From contig CM025854.1 in the NCBI GenBank assembly GCA_003952965.2, positions 15,912,247-15,976,246 of the forward strand: a stretch of 64,000 nt of DNA, given 5' to 3'. Every line of letters starts with the position of its first letter. The stretch's first letter is position 1. Position numbers and translations under genes: made by a program. This document shows positions 12,161 to 24,700 of the stretch, one piece after another. This DNA comes from Morella rubra. Its lineage: Eukaryota > Streptophyta > Magnoliopsida > Fagales > Myricaceae. Below the pieces are notes generated by a model that was not told the DNA's origin, searched no databases, and saw only the letters and a list, made by a program, of their open reading frames with translations.

Positions 12161-12233
12161 GATTAGTAGTAGTTCACATGGTATCAGAGTCATGGTTCTG
12201 AGTTCGAGACCTGACTCCGCATTTCATCCCATT

Positions 12234-12490
12234 TTGAGTAAATATTATATGTGTTCGGCCTATTAATTAAAGAGAGTCCAATTTACACGTGAGAGAGAGT
12301 GTTAGATATATAATTTAAATAATAAAATCTACCTATTCCTAACAACGTAAGCTTTTGGGATATGTGATAGTTTCATAAATCTTGAACTGTTAGAAAGAGA
12401 TAGATTTTACTATTTGATTCTTTAATACTCCCCCTCGTGTGTAGGTTTAACTCTCACTACGTGTGATATTTACTCAAAATGTGTAGGTAG
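12234..12490. repeat. Inverted-repeat (foldback) element
   Basis: The text from about 12234, beginning ttgagtaaatatta and ending taataaaatctacc.attcctaac, is repeated in inverted orientation from 12490 down to about 12390 (ttgagtaaatatca to tagtaaaatctat.ctttctaac). Arms are about 100 bases around a short loop containing aagcttttgggata. Just upstream at 12179 is tggtatcagagtc, resembling a tRNA-Met primer-binding sequence. The likely origin is a small foldback or MITE-like transposon of a type common in plants. Confidence 0.55.
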
Positions 12491-12501
12491 AATCATTCAC
12501 A

Positions 12502-15500
12502 ATGGACGAAAAACTGACTGATTCGGAGAAGCCAGTGACAAAATGTAATGATTGCAATCACACAATTGGGGTTCACCACAAGACTCAAGGGACCTCCGGT
12601 ATGAGGTCTCACTTAAAGGGTTGTTTAACCTATCAACGGAAGCAAAGTAAGTTGGACTTATCTCAAAAGAAATTCACTCACGATGCAAGTTCAAAATTGA
12701 TGAAGGGGGATGTGGTGGGAGAGATGAAGATAGATACATATGATGAGAAGAAAGTTAGGAGGGTCATCGCTCGATTCATAATCGTCGATGAGTTGCCATT
12801 TAGGGTGGTGAGCAAGGATGGGTTCAAAGATATGATTTATGCCTTAAGCCCCGATTTAGGATGCCCCCTCGATACACAATAATGAACGATTGTATATGTT
12901 TTTATCTTGATGAGAAGAATAAGCTGAGGAATATCATTTTGGGAATGCGTCCTAGGGTTTGTTATACAACTGACACGTGGACTTCTGTTCAAAATATGAA
13001 CTATATATCTGTGACTGACCATTTTATTTATTCTAAATGGGTGTTGCACAAAAGGATCCATAGATTTCATAGAGTCACAGATCATAGAGGGGTTACAATT
13101 GCAACAAAATTGGAGGATTGCAGGCATGAGTGGGGTATTGATTAATGTTCTTACAATCACAGTGGATAATGCATCATTTAATGATGTTGCAGTTGATCAA
13201 TTTAAAAGGAGATAAGCGGCACTTGTTGGTGGTAGAGTGGAGGGAATTGTTTGTGGGCATGACTTTATACACATGAGGTGTCGTGCACATATCTTAAACT
13301 TGATTGTGAAAAAAGGTTTGAAAGAATTGGATGATTCGGTGGTTAGGGTTAGAAATTGTGTGAAATATGTTAAGTCATCCCTCTAACGGTTGGATTATTT
13401 TAGAAGTTTTGTGAGTAAGAGGTTGCTTTCTGCGGATGGATTCTTGCAACTTAATGTACCTACAAAGTGAAATTCGACGTATATTATGTTAGAGTCTGCA
13501 GCGAAGTATGAAGATGTTTTTAGAGATATGTTGAAGTTGGATGATAAGTTGGAGTTTTTGGATTTCTGAACTGATGACGAGCATGGGAAGAAGGGGTTAG
13601 AGCCTTCAACTACAGATGATTGAGTGCATGTGAGGCATTTTATAAATTTTTTAAAGTTGTTTTATAAGGTCACACTGGAGATATCTGCTTTGAAAACTGT
13701 TACTGCAAACATGTTTTATGAGTAGTTGGCTTTGATTCACAACCAGTTGACCCAATTTGTTCAATGTGAGGATGCATCGTTGGTGGATATGGCGAAGATG
13801 ATGCAACTGAAGTATAATATATATTGGGATAATTTGTTGGCTTTTGTTCACAATCGATATTTTGATGATTTCAATAAATGGATTAAATTTACAAAATGGA
13901 CATCTTCAAAGACAAATACATTTTTATAAAAGAGCCAAAGACAAGAAGATTCAAGATCAAGAAGATGCAAGGAGCTCAAAAGTGAAGATTCAAGACCTTA
14001 GGGTATAACCTTGTAACTCTTAGTTTCACTTTTGACAAGGATTTGAATCACACACCAGCATATTTTTCAAACCGTGCATAATCTTCTTATCATATGTTTG
14101 ACAACCAAAATGCGCTTTAAATATTTTCAAATCATCCTTATATAAACTCTCAAGCCTTGGTTATACTTTTGGGAAGTTGGTTTTTGAAGTGAGATTTCAA
14201 AAAGGTCAAAAATGGGCTTTTTAATTGTAGCAGTCTATGAAAAAATTTGTAGTGGTCGACCGCTACATGAAGCGGATGATGAGACAAAATTTGACAGCAT
14301 TCAAATTTTATGACCGTTGAGCAACGGCTAATTGAAGCGGTCGACCGGTACAACGGTAAAATTGTCAGATTGACCCCCAACGGCTAGTTTTTATTTATGG
14401 CCTATATAAAGACCTTCCTAATGTCTCAAAATAAGAGAAAACGACCACATATCATTTTACTTAGCTTAAGAAATATCTTAAACCTTCCTATTCCATATTT
14501 CTCATATCATTCATACAAATTACACTTTCTTATCCTTGTCATTGTGTGAATCAAAGAGATATAACTTTCTATTTTCATATCCATTCTTTTAGAGAGTTTA
14601 TTCTTATAATCTTCCTATTCATAAGAGGTGATTCTTTAATGAGGTTGTTCACTAAAGAAGAAGCTTAGAAGGGTATATCTCAAGCTTGGTTGGGTTGTAA
14701 GTGTTGAGCTCGGAAAAATACTTGTACGATTTTCTAGCACCCGGAAGCTAGTGTGTACACTATTTGAAAGATAGTGGAAAACCTCAAAGCTTGGTAAAGG
14801 AGCTTGAGGGTGGATGTAGGCGGGTTTGCCAAACCACCTAAAAATCTCGTGTTTGCTTCTCTAAACCCTACTCTTTACATTTAGCACTTATTTACTTGTT
14901 GCATCAATATACTTGTGCTAAATTAGTCTTTACTTTGTAAACACAACTTTGGGGTTAAAAGCGAAAAAGTTTGGAAACTCAATTCACCCCCCCTTTTGAG
15001 TTGCCTTAATCCTTGGACTTACAATTGTATCAAAGCCAGGTTTCGATCCTAGGACCTGTGGGTTATGGGCCACACACTATCAACACAAAATCTAAGAAAG
15101 GTGAATAGGCTATTGTTTGTGGTAGCACTTGATCCCCAATTTTGGTTAGCTTGGTTCCTTGGTTTTCTAAGACATTGGGCAAGGAGGAGGGTCGATATGA
15201 TGATTTTAGAAAGTACATTGGATTTATGGAGTATAATTTTTTTAATTAATAATACTTCAAGGCGTCAAGAAGAGAGTAAAAACACTGGTGTTGGTAGTTC
15301 TAGTTCTAGTAAAAGTGGTACATAAGCACAATTGTGGAATTAATTTAATTCTTTCATAAAGGAGGAGAATGTCCTAGAAAGCAAGTTTGAGGTGGATAGA
15401 TATCTGATGGAGGCTCCTGAGCCTAAGACTGAGGGTTTTGATATTCTGGCTTGGTGGAAAGTGAATCAATTTAGTTTCTTATACTTGCTCGAGATGTACT

Positions 15501-15590
15501 TGCCATCCCATTACAACCGTGCCATCTGCGTCGGTCTTTAGCACGTGGAAATTCATGAAGATGCTGAACGTGAACCTGAGATTGGTGATA
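12502..15590 (+). pseudogene. Decayed hAT transposase (Ac/RICESLEEPER-like), split by an LTR insertion
   Basis: From 12502 the frame shows a BED zinc finger (CNDC then H..KGC). Next come ARFIIVDELPFRVV, TTDTWTSVQNMNY, LTITVDNASFND, HMRCRAHILNLIV and YWDN, in the order of plant hAT transposases. Stop codons and frame changes are frequent (for example after DLGCPLDTQ near 12882, and internal stops near 13213, 13385, 13470, 13568, 13621 and 13723). The coding thread breaks at 13834, inside YWDN|LRKVN, and resumes at about 15089 as LRKVNRLLFVVALDPQF. The hAT dimerisation region (EVDRYLMEAPEPKTEGFDIL, then AWWKVN) lies near 15395-15465. The 1.25 kb between is a Copia LTR segment. No matching terminal repeats with a target duplication could be assigned, although TAGGACTG-like text near 16820-16828 could be one end. 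Confidence 0.85.
13835..15088 (+). mobile_element. Copia-type LTR with primer-binding site, inserted in the hAT pseudogene
   Basis: The segment starts TGTTGGCTTTTGTTCAC and the LTR proper ends GGACTTACA at 15023. It has a promoter-like ctatataaag at about 14402 and a stretch cacccccccttttgagttgc before the end, both typical of plant Tork/SIRE-type Copia LTRs. Directly after it, from 15024, is attgtatcaaagcc, which resembles a tRNA-Met primer-binding site, then about 50 further bases. The rest of the element and the second LTR are missing, so this is a truncated copy. A clearly related copy lies at 49871-51109. No clean 5-bp target duplication is seen. Confidence 0.75.
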
Positions 15591-18500
15591 AAACAAAATA
15601 TTTGAAAAGTTATAATATGGAAAAAAGTAATACTTTCTTTGTTTAGTTTATTTTAATTGTTACATTTTTTTTAAATGATCTTTTTTTTTTCTAAACACTC
15701 TTTGTTTGTAGACATGATTAATAACCTTACACAACTGATTTCAATTATCTTAGTCTCCAACATGGATAACGTGACTCTTGACGTGGACGATTAGAGGGAG
15801 GTATTGTTTTCCATTTTAATTGTTACAATATGAGTATTAAAGTATAAGTTCTATTATTCTATAGTTTAGACTTTAGGTATTAGTATATTGTTTTTTGCTT
15901 TTAAGGAAAATACCCATAATATTAGACTAATAATTGTTAGACTTAGAATCTTAGATAATGAGATTGATTGGTAATTAGTAATTTGAATTTTGGGGTTATG
16001 TTGTATTTTGTTCTTTAGTGACTATGAATATGTAATAAACAATTATTTTTTTGGATTTGGATTTTTTTTTTAATGATGGACATGGTGTTGTGCACATATT
16101 TCATTATTTTGTAAAGTTGATCATTTTGATATAGTGATGTTTCATTGTTTTGGAAAATGGAAAGTAATTAATTAGGTGTTATGTTATGCATTAATTAAAT
16201 TAGTTTAGTCTTTAGTGACCAATCTTTTGAAGTTGGTCATTAAATATTATGGGTATAAATAAAGAGGCCATACAAAACTAACACTACCATAATCATATGA
16301 TAGTGATGTTTTGATTAAATAACCAACATTTTATTCCATTCAATTCAACTATCCAAGTATCCAACTAGTATTATTTGTTTTCTATTTCAGAATGTAAATT
16401 TGTATTATTTGTAGATTTTATTTCTATGTTTATTTGTAATTTTGTATCATTTTTCTTTCATTAATGTATGTGATTTATTAATTTAATGCATCTTCAATTA
16501 TTATAGAATTGTATTATTGTAATATGTAAATGAATAAAAGAGTATTGGATCCAACATCCAACATCCAAGTAAATTTTGAATTCAACATCTTTAAAAACTA
16601 GATCTTGCAAGCCTAAAAATCAGATTGTGTAATAACTAATAAGCCCATACGTGCAAGCCTAAAAAATCAAAATTTTGGGCCAAAAAGGGGCCCAAAATCG
16701 TTAAAAACCAGCCCATATATCACTGTTGGAAATTTCAGCATCCGGTATCGGGATTGTCGGAATTCCTGCAGTTGCCGGATCGGAGATACCAAAATAGGCT
16801 TTCGGTTCTTACCGTTAAACAGTCCTAGGGACAATTGGGCCATGAAGGTTTTGTTAAGAACGTCACAGATGTGGGTCACACATACATGATTTTATTATAC
16901 TCTTTTACCAGGTAATCAACAATGCTAAGCTAAAATACAAAAAGACTAATAATTTTGTTAGAAGAGAAAGAAAACAGAAAAAAAGAGTACAAAATTTGTG
17001 CTCCTTAGTGTGGCTAATTGACCTAGCAATCTAATTATTGCAACGCAACATTTAATCCTTGTTGTTCGGCTTAAGTTACATACCTGATTTAATTAATCAG
17101 TCTCTAGTTTCTATAGTTCCACAATTTCAAATCTTTCCCTGAAATTCTTTAGAATAATTACTTGTCTTAAGTAAATCCTTACGTCCTAACACATACCACG
17201 CAAGTAAGTATATTCTACGAATGAAAATATATCACTATTAAGTGACTTAGTTTGAGCAAATCCAGACGTCGATTGATAATTGATGGTGATGAATTTTTTA
17301 TTAACCATATAGGTATATTTTGCCCGTCGCAACGGTGAGATTGAAGAGAAGAATCTTTTTAAGACAAGTATTTAATCATAGGGATTTGCTGAAAAACAAA
17401 AAAAAGAGACTAATAAAAAAATAAAAAAACCCACAAGATCCGACCGATTAATTAAGTCTACATTTTTTAAGTGTACAAATCAAAATCTCAGAAGCACAAA
17501 GCACTTGGATGAAATTAAGAAACATTTTAAAAAATAAGCACAAAGAACATGGATGAAATTAGTAAATACACACCTTGCACGTCGGTGGCCCATAGGAGAT
17601 AAAAACAAAAACAAAACAAAATGTGATTGAGCCGCGTGCACTAGTTTTTTTGATGAATAATTTCGTGACTCCTTGAATATAAAAAAAAAAAAAAAAATTG
17701 AAGATATAAAATTATTATGTGAAGGTAGAGGTTTTCATGGCTCCCCCCCCCCATCAACGTGAAGCGATTCATGAACTAGGCCCTATTAATCCAGAAAGCA
17801 ATTGTTTGGGTAAGATTAGTTTAATTTTATGTTTCGCAAGTTGGATGTGTAGGCATTATATACAACTGGCTAAAAGAAATTATTACTTACAAGTATATTA
17901 CTCAATGACCGCAGTAATTCAATCATAAAATTGCATGCGGGCACTTGTTTAATGTGTAATTTGTAACTCTTGGCATATATAAATTTAAGAGGCACCCCTC
18001 TTAATTCTTATTGAAGGTAGAGGTTTTCGTAGCTTTCCTCCCATCAATATAAAAACTATCATTTTCATGGACTCCCCCTTTCCATGCAAAAAGAGGCAAT
18101 TGGTTGGATGTTATACCATAAGATGGGGCTAATTTTATGGTCCACAAATTTCATCCTAACTGGGAATGTTATACTATCAAGAAACTTTTTAAAGTAGATC
18201 ATAGGAATTCATCTAAGATGAATTTTGAGAAGGCTATCGTGACGGTATACAACTTCTCATTTAAGTCACTTGTATTTTAACGGAAATCAAATCTAAGATT
18301 GAGGCTTTCTTCGAGATTGTATGGATTAACTTGGAGCACAGCAAAATTAAAAATCTTTGGGAACAAAAAAAATAAATGTTATTTGATGCAACCGAATTGA
18401 TAAGATCTAGCCATCCACGTGTCCTTTTGAACGCATCAGTTATCATATTCCAGTCCGTGTGTTGTACATAGAATTCTCATCTTCCGGCATAATAGATCTC

Positions 18501-18640
18501 ATAAAATATATATAACTACGTGTCCAACCGTCAGTAATTAGAACGCACTTCGAAAGTCCACGCAAGTTTTTTTTAACCAAAAAGATGAAAAGAAGTTAAG
18601 CAAACTGAAAACCGACATTTGCCCTCTGGGCGTCCCGTCT
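15591..18640. other. Long AT-rich intergenic stretch with transposon debris
   Basis: No gene is supported. The part 16550-16880 contains GC-richer inverted-repeat-like text (tcggaattcc, ttgccggatcggag) ending acagtccta, reminiscent of hAT subterminal sequence and possibly the 3' end of the decayed hAT above. The phrase gaaggtagaggttttc occurs at 17721 and again at 18014, followed by partly similar text, which suggests a degenerate local duplication. Confidence 0.4.
18416..18520 (+). promoter_or_regulatory. Putative NDB1 promoter elements: CACGTG G-box and TATA-like sequence
   Basis: A CACGTG G-box is at 18416-18421 and a TATA-like aatatatata at 18505-18514, followed by an ACGTG at 18518. The TATA-like run is about 230 bases before the start codon at 18741, a reasonable distance given the CT-rich leader. 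This is inferred from motifs only. Confidence 0.3.
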
Positions 18641-18644
18641 GAAA

Positions 18645-18668
18645 CAGTCTCTCTCTCTCTCTCTCTCC
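18645..18668 (+). repeat. (CT)n microsatellite in the NDB1 5' leader
   Basis: Twelve or so CT dinucleotides about 75 bases upstream of the NDB1 start codon. CT-rich leaders are common near plant transcription starts. Confidence 0.8.
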
Positions 18669-18740
18669 GACTTTCAGAGGTATTCTTCTTCTTATTCTGC
18701 CAAAGCTCTGCGGAGCTTCAGATCCAATATTTTGTTCCAA

Positions 18741-21700
18741 ATGACGATTCTGTCCTTCCTCAGCGGAGCTTCAAGAACCTTGAAAGGGTACCCTGGTTAC
18801 TCTAAGCTTCTGGTCCTCTGCACACTCAGGTTTCTCTACTTCACTCTGTTTTCTTCGTCATTCTGCACTGCTAGATTGGTTTGTTTTCCTTGTTTCTTTT
18901 TTTTTTTTTCTCCTGTTTCGTTGCCGAGAAACTACAGAGAACGGAAACGATATCCAAGAACGTCTGGTAATAAAAGAAAAGGCAACTTTGCCGCTGAACA
19001 CAAAAGATTCTTTCACCACAACACGGATAGAAGTAGATAAACGGGAAATATTCAAACTCCCACGTGATGAAAACAGAAAAAGGTATCCATAAGAAAACAA
19101 TCCTATTTGATCTCTACACATTGCGAACACCAGGAGTTGGAGTAATTGTTTATCTGGAGAAACCGGCCGAGCCGCTAAAGTAGCTAACGGTAATCTGAAA
19201 AATCTTGTTTTCTGTTGTGTGGAACTGAGAAAACAATTTAATTTTATCTCGTCTTGGCGTGGTTAGCTCAGTTGTTTGTGTAAGATTGTAATCCATCTTT
19301 AACTAACCGAAATTGCATGTATTGCATAATAAGATGCATTTGTCCAAACTTTATTGCATAATTCTATCCATCTTTGGCCATAACTTTTTTCTATCGCTCT
19401 TTGTTTTTTCTAATGAAGTCAACCGATCTATGCATCTGTTGGGTCTGTGAGAGAATGGAATCAAAAGTTATAATACTTGAGATTTACACTCCACTTAGCC
19501 TAATTCTCTTAGAGTAGCACATTTTAGTCTCAAGATTTTCTCTTCGCAAAAGTGAATATTGTGACTTTCCTTACGCAAGAAATTGTTGTAACATTATGAT
19601 CTATTTAATGTGGAGGGCTTTCAGGCTATAAGAAGTTCTTTATTTTTCTGTAGCTTACATCCTAATCTGGTAGTTCTTATATAGAAATTTTCTGCTTATT
19701 GAGTCTACCCATCCCCCTTGACCATATACATCCTTTTCTATGGGTTTCTGGCAGTGGTGGAGGTCTTGTGGCTTACTCAGAATCACAACCTGATGGCGGC
19801 ACTCCTGGTGTTGACCCTAATCAAAACGTACCCAAGAAAAAGAGGGTATTGGTGCTTGGTACGGGTTGGGCTGGTACTAGTTTTGTTAAGGACCTGGATG
19901 CTTCATTGTATGATGTGCAGATTGTTTCACCCCGGAATTATTTTGCATTTACTCCGTTGTTACCTAGTGTCACATGTGGTACTGTTGAAGCACGAAGCGT
20001 TGTTGAGCCAATTCGAAACATTGTCAAGAAGGTAAATGAGACAAAGCAAGAGCTGCAAATTTTCTATACACAGGTTGTCTATACACACCTATATTTGAAA
20101 TTGATGGATGTGTAATTTTGAGATATTGTGGAATTTTTTCAATTTCACTGTGATTAGAATTTTTTTTTTGGGGAAACTTCATAGTTTGCCCCTAAACTAT
20201 GGTGTCAGTGTCATTTGAAGTCCAAACTACTAATTTCGTCACATTACACCTGTGAACTATAAGAAAAAAAGGGTTATGTGGCACAATTTGACCGTCAAAT
20301 CCTATCAAAGGGCACAAATTGATGAATTTTGATAGTTCAAGAGTGTAATGTGATGAACTTAGGGTGTTTTTGTTTGTAAAATTTTGGGGAGGTTAAGGGT
20401 ATTGGATTTGGTGAAAAAGTGAAGAGAGAGATGATTTTTAATATTTATTATAGTGAAAAGTAATGATTTGATGGGGAGAGAGAGATTATATTGTAATTTT
20501 TTATTGTGTTAAAATTTTAAGAAGTGTAAAATTTTGGTGTGCAAATGCACCCTTAATAGTTTAGACCCAAAATGACATTGGGTCCATAGTATAGGGGTGT
20601 AAAGTGAAGTTTTCCCATATTTTTTCTACAAGTACACTTTGATTGCTTTTGAGCAAATCTTTTGTTGTTGTAACTTATTTCAGAATATCTTTATTGTTTC
20701 TTTCCAATGACAGAGAAGAGGTGAAATGCAATTTTGTGAGGCAGAATGTGTGAAGATTGATGCTGCAAACAAAAAAGTTTTATGCAGGTCAAATCTTGAT
20801 AACAGCTTAGCGGGTAGTAGGGAATTTTCTCTGGAGTATGACTACTTGGTCATTGCGATTGGAGCTGAAGTAAATACTTTTAATACCCCTGGTGTCATGG
20901 AAAATTGCCACTTTCTGAAGGTAAAATCATCACAAAAATAGAATGGATCTATACAGCATTTAGTCTTTGGTTGCTTCTCAATGCTTCTGAGACTCTTAAA
21001 TGAGGGTATTTATCTTGCAATTTCCTAATGCAATCAAATTATTGCCAGCGGTACAGAATCTGACATCTATTAAAAAAGAAATTCTCCATCTCCTGCAGGA
21101 AGTAGAGGATGCTCAGAAGATCCGAACAAGTGTGATCGATTGCTTTGAAAAGGCAGTACTTCCTGGTCTTAGTGAAGAAGAGAGAAGGATAAATCTTCAT
21201 TTTGTAATTGTTGGAGGGGGTCCAACTGGTGTGGAATTTGCTGCTGAGTTACATGACTTTTTTGAAGAGGATTTAGTCAAATTATATCCTACAGTCAAAG
21301 ATCTAGTGAAAATAACAGTGATCCAATCAGGAGATCATATTTTGAACACGTAAGAAAGCATGTAACTTTTGCATTTCATCAGTCTTCATGCTTTTCTATT
21401 TATTTCACCTATTTAGCTAGGTTGCTTCTCTTGCTTGTAACTGTCACAAACAAGGTATTGAGTTCACAGTGGCTACAATCATGAGGTTTCTTCTGTTACT
21501 CATAGTTATCTTTTCCAAGATGCATTTCACTGGAAAATCTATTACAAGGGTGGAAAATTCTGTCACGTGTAAGTGTCTATTAGCTAGCTCAGCTGGTTAT
21601 GTCTCTTTTAATCGTATGAGGGAATTGGGATGCAATTGTTTCTGCTCCTACACCAGAAGAGGAGAAGGTAAAGGAGAGGACCACCTCCCATGCGTAGCCC

Positions 21701-24700
21701 ATTTACAATGGGCCTGCTGTGGACCCCTCAAAAAAAAATATCTCTGTGACATAGGAATTGCACTCCTGTGCTCTCTTCAAAGCAAGTTGGCCTGATTCTA
21801 CGGTTCTTTATGCACAGATGTTCCTGTAGTTACATTTCACGAAATTCTACTCTTGTTTTTTATGTACCATATACTAGTATGGTTCTATTTGGGCTTGCTT
21901 TCAGAACTCATATCTAGTCCCTCTATTCCAGCAATATGTTCAACCTATACATAGGTTTTTGCGTCACCGGACATCGGGTTTATCAAGTTTTAGACCAATC
22001 ACTAAACTTGTCTAGCTTCATTGTATGGTTAACTTTTGTCCACTGCAAGTGCGTATGGAAGTCACAGCTTGGAAAGTAATACAATGTTGTGTTCTTTGTC
22101 TCTGTAGATTTGATGAAAGAATTAGTTCATTTGCTGAGCAGAAATTTAAAAGAGATGGTATTGAAGTTCAAACAGGATGCCGTGTTGTCAGTGTTTCTGA
22201 TAAGGAGATTACAATGAAGATGCAGTCAAAGGGAGAGGTTTGCTCTACGCCGCATGGATTGGTTGTGTGGTCAACTGGAGTCAAGACTCGTCCTGTTGTA
22301 AGGGATTTTATGGAGCAAATTGGGCAGGTTTGTTACGCAAGTTTGACGCTAACACTTATAAAAAGTGGTTATATATATTAAAAAACAATGTTTTGTGCTA
22401 ACTATATAAACATAAAAGTATGTTTCGTGTAGTTCTGATAGCTGACTAATGTCAAATCTCTAGGTAATTGATTTTTTTTGGAGCTAAATTTTTATTGGGG
22501 ATTTCCTCTTTATATGGAGTAAATACAATAATTACTCATGCTTTAATTATCCAGACAACATTTATCACCGTGATTAATTTTTTATCTAGAACTGCTTACA
22601 ATGGGCTCTGACCTACAAGCAGGTTAATAGACGTGTTCTAGCAACTGATGAATGGCTGCGAGTAAAAGGATGTGATGATGTGTTTGCCATCGGTGATTGT
22701 ACTTCAATTGATCAGCGTAAAATCAAGGTAGGTGAATTCATTAACTGTTTGGTTATACCTTCGGAACTGGAGTAAGTGCCGTGGTTTCAGAGATTTAGGT
22801 GTTTGGTGAGGATGTCTAACCCATTGTGCCAGTAATTTTTTGAGGTCGTGCATTGTGATTCCTCTTATATTCACCTTAGATAGGGTTAAAGTTAACATAC
22901 ATGGTTATTAGTGTCCTTGCTTTTTGAAATGGTGGTGGAGCAATATATCTTGATCTCATCTGTGAATTTAGAAATTCCTACTAAGATTACTGTCTGCGTA
23001 TCATGTTTTGATTAGGAAGATATCTCGAGCATATTTAAAGCTGCCGACAAAGACAACAGCGGTACCTTAACTGTTGAAGAATTTCAAGATGTGATAGATG
23101 ACATCCTCATAAGGTATCCTCAACTGGAGCTCTATCTAAAAAGCCAGCATCTGAGTGATGTGGCAGACCTGTTGAAAGATCCTCAGGGGAACAAAATGAA
23201 GAACGTGGATATTGAAGGGTTTAAGTTAGCCCTTTCACAGGTGGATTCACAGATGAAGAGTCTGCCTGCAACTGCACAGGTATGTCTCTTTCAACTACTG
23301 GATGGGCTGAATTTTTCACATAGATTTATGATGTTTTGCCATCTAAATGATGGGACTAAAATGTATTCTCATTTTTGGGTTTTCAGGTTGCTGCTCAACA
23401 GGGTGCGTATCTTTCGCGGTGCTTTAACATCTGGTCGCAGTGCGAAGAGAATCCGGAAGGTCCTCGACGTTTTAGAGGTTCTGGGCGTCACCAGTTTCGT
23501 CCTTTTAGGTATGCTATGTATATTCTTTAAAATACTCCCATCTCTTAGTTTATAACAACATGCAATTGCACCACAATTTGGGATGAGTTTGTATGTAAAT
23601 AAATTTTTCCCTCAGCCATTGCAGTTACTGTATTGGAAAGTCAGATCCAGTCCAAATGTTTAACTTGCTCCGGTTCCTAGTTAGTTGCTACTATAATTTT
23701 GTAGACATTAGAGAACAAAAAACAGGATAAAAAAAATGGATACATTTGGGCTAATGGAAAGTCCATAAAGACTTAAATGCTATAACTTTTTACCTTCAGA
23801 AAAATATCATCCTAAACAGCCGCTACTTAGAAAGGTACTAGTAATATTTAGAAATTGACTGAGATTCTATGAGCCTTTATTTCACCATATCGAGAAACAC
23901 AGTATAAGCAATCCACAGTCCAGCACAGGGTAAACATAAATGGTTTAGCCCATGTTAAAGAGAGACTGATTTTGCTCAGCCAAAAATTTGCCATCGACAA
24001 CTTATGTGAGTATTATTTGACGTGCTATCCGTCTTCCCTCCTCTCTCATTCCCTCTACACGAAGAAAATCTTTTTTTTTTTTCTCATGTTTCAATAGCGA
24101 CCAGATTGTCCAGAAATTCAGACTTGTAGATGATCTGCCATCTGACATGACTACAGAGCCTGAGTAATAAGATCTTGAAGAAGTGTTAAAGTTCCTATAT
24201 TGATCTTCTATACCATATTGAGTGCGTGATGTTTGTTTATTGTTGCTAAAATATCAAGTAGCCATTTACAGAGTAGGTGCAATTCCCAACACCCCCCTCC
24301 TCTTTCCTTTTCTCTTGTTGGAAAAATTGAGAAACAAAAACCATTTGTAGTTTCCTATCAGTACCGGTACCTCATTCTGTAAATCATCCCTTGTAAGCTG
24401 AGTATCAACCATTTGAATACCAATCCAAGTTTAGCTGGTGAGGTAACAGTTGTCTGGATTGTTAACCAATCTTTGAAAAGTTATTGAGTAGGCATCACAT
24501 GATGCACGTTGGTGCTGATAGATGGCAGGGTCTTACATGGAAAGAGAAAACAATGTTTATGATTGCGCTGACTGTGGTTACGGAGTATAAATTATCTGCT
24601 TTACTTATGCCAATTACAGTCTAATAGTTGTTCTTCTGTGAATATTTTCATTGTCTCTAATCTTAGTTTTCCCATTAAGCTGCGTAAGAAAGATCACTTA

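Noticed and set aside
12179-12192. tggtatcagagtc as a functional retrotransposon primer-binding site
   Set aside because: No LTR precedes it and the gag fragment lies upstream rather than downstream, so it does not define an element; likely part of the foldback repeat.
19255-19320. tRNA-like text ggttagctcagttgtttg
   Set aside because: It has an A-box-like start only; no B box, acceptor stem or anticodon arm can be formed. Lies in NDB1 intron 1.
21469-21795. 108-codon frame in NDB1 intron 4
   Set aside because: Lies wholly in an intron and crosses a SINE-like sequence; the NDB1 exons on both sides join in frame without it.
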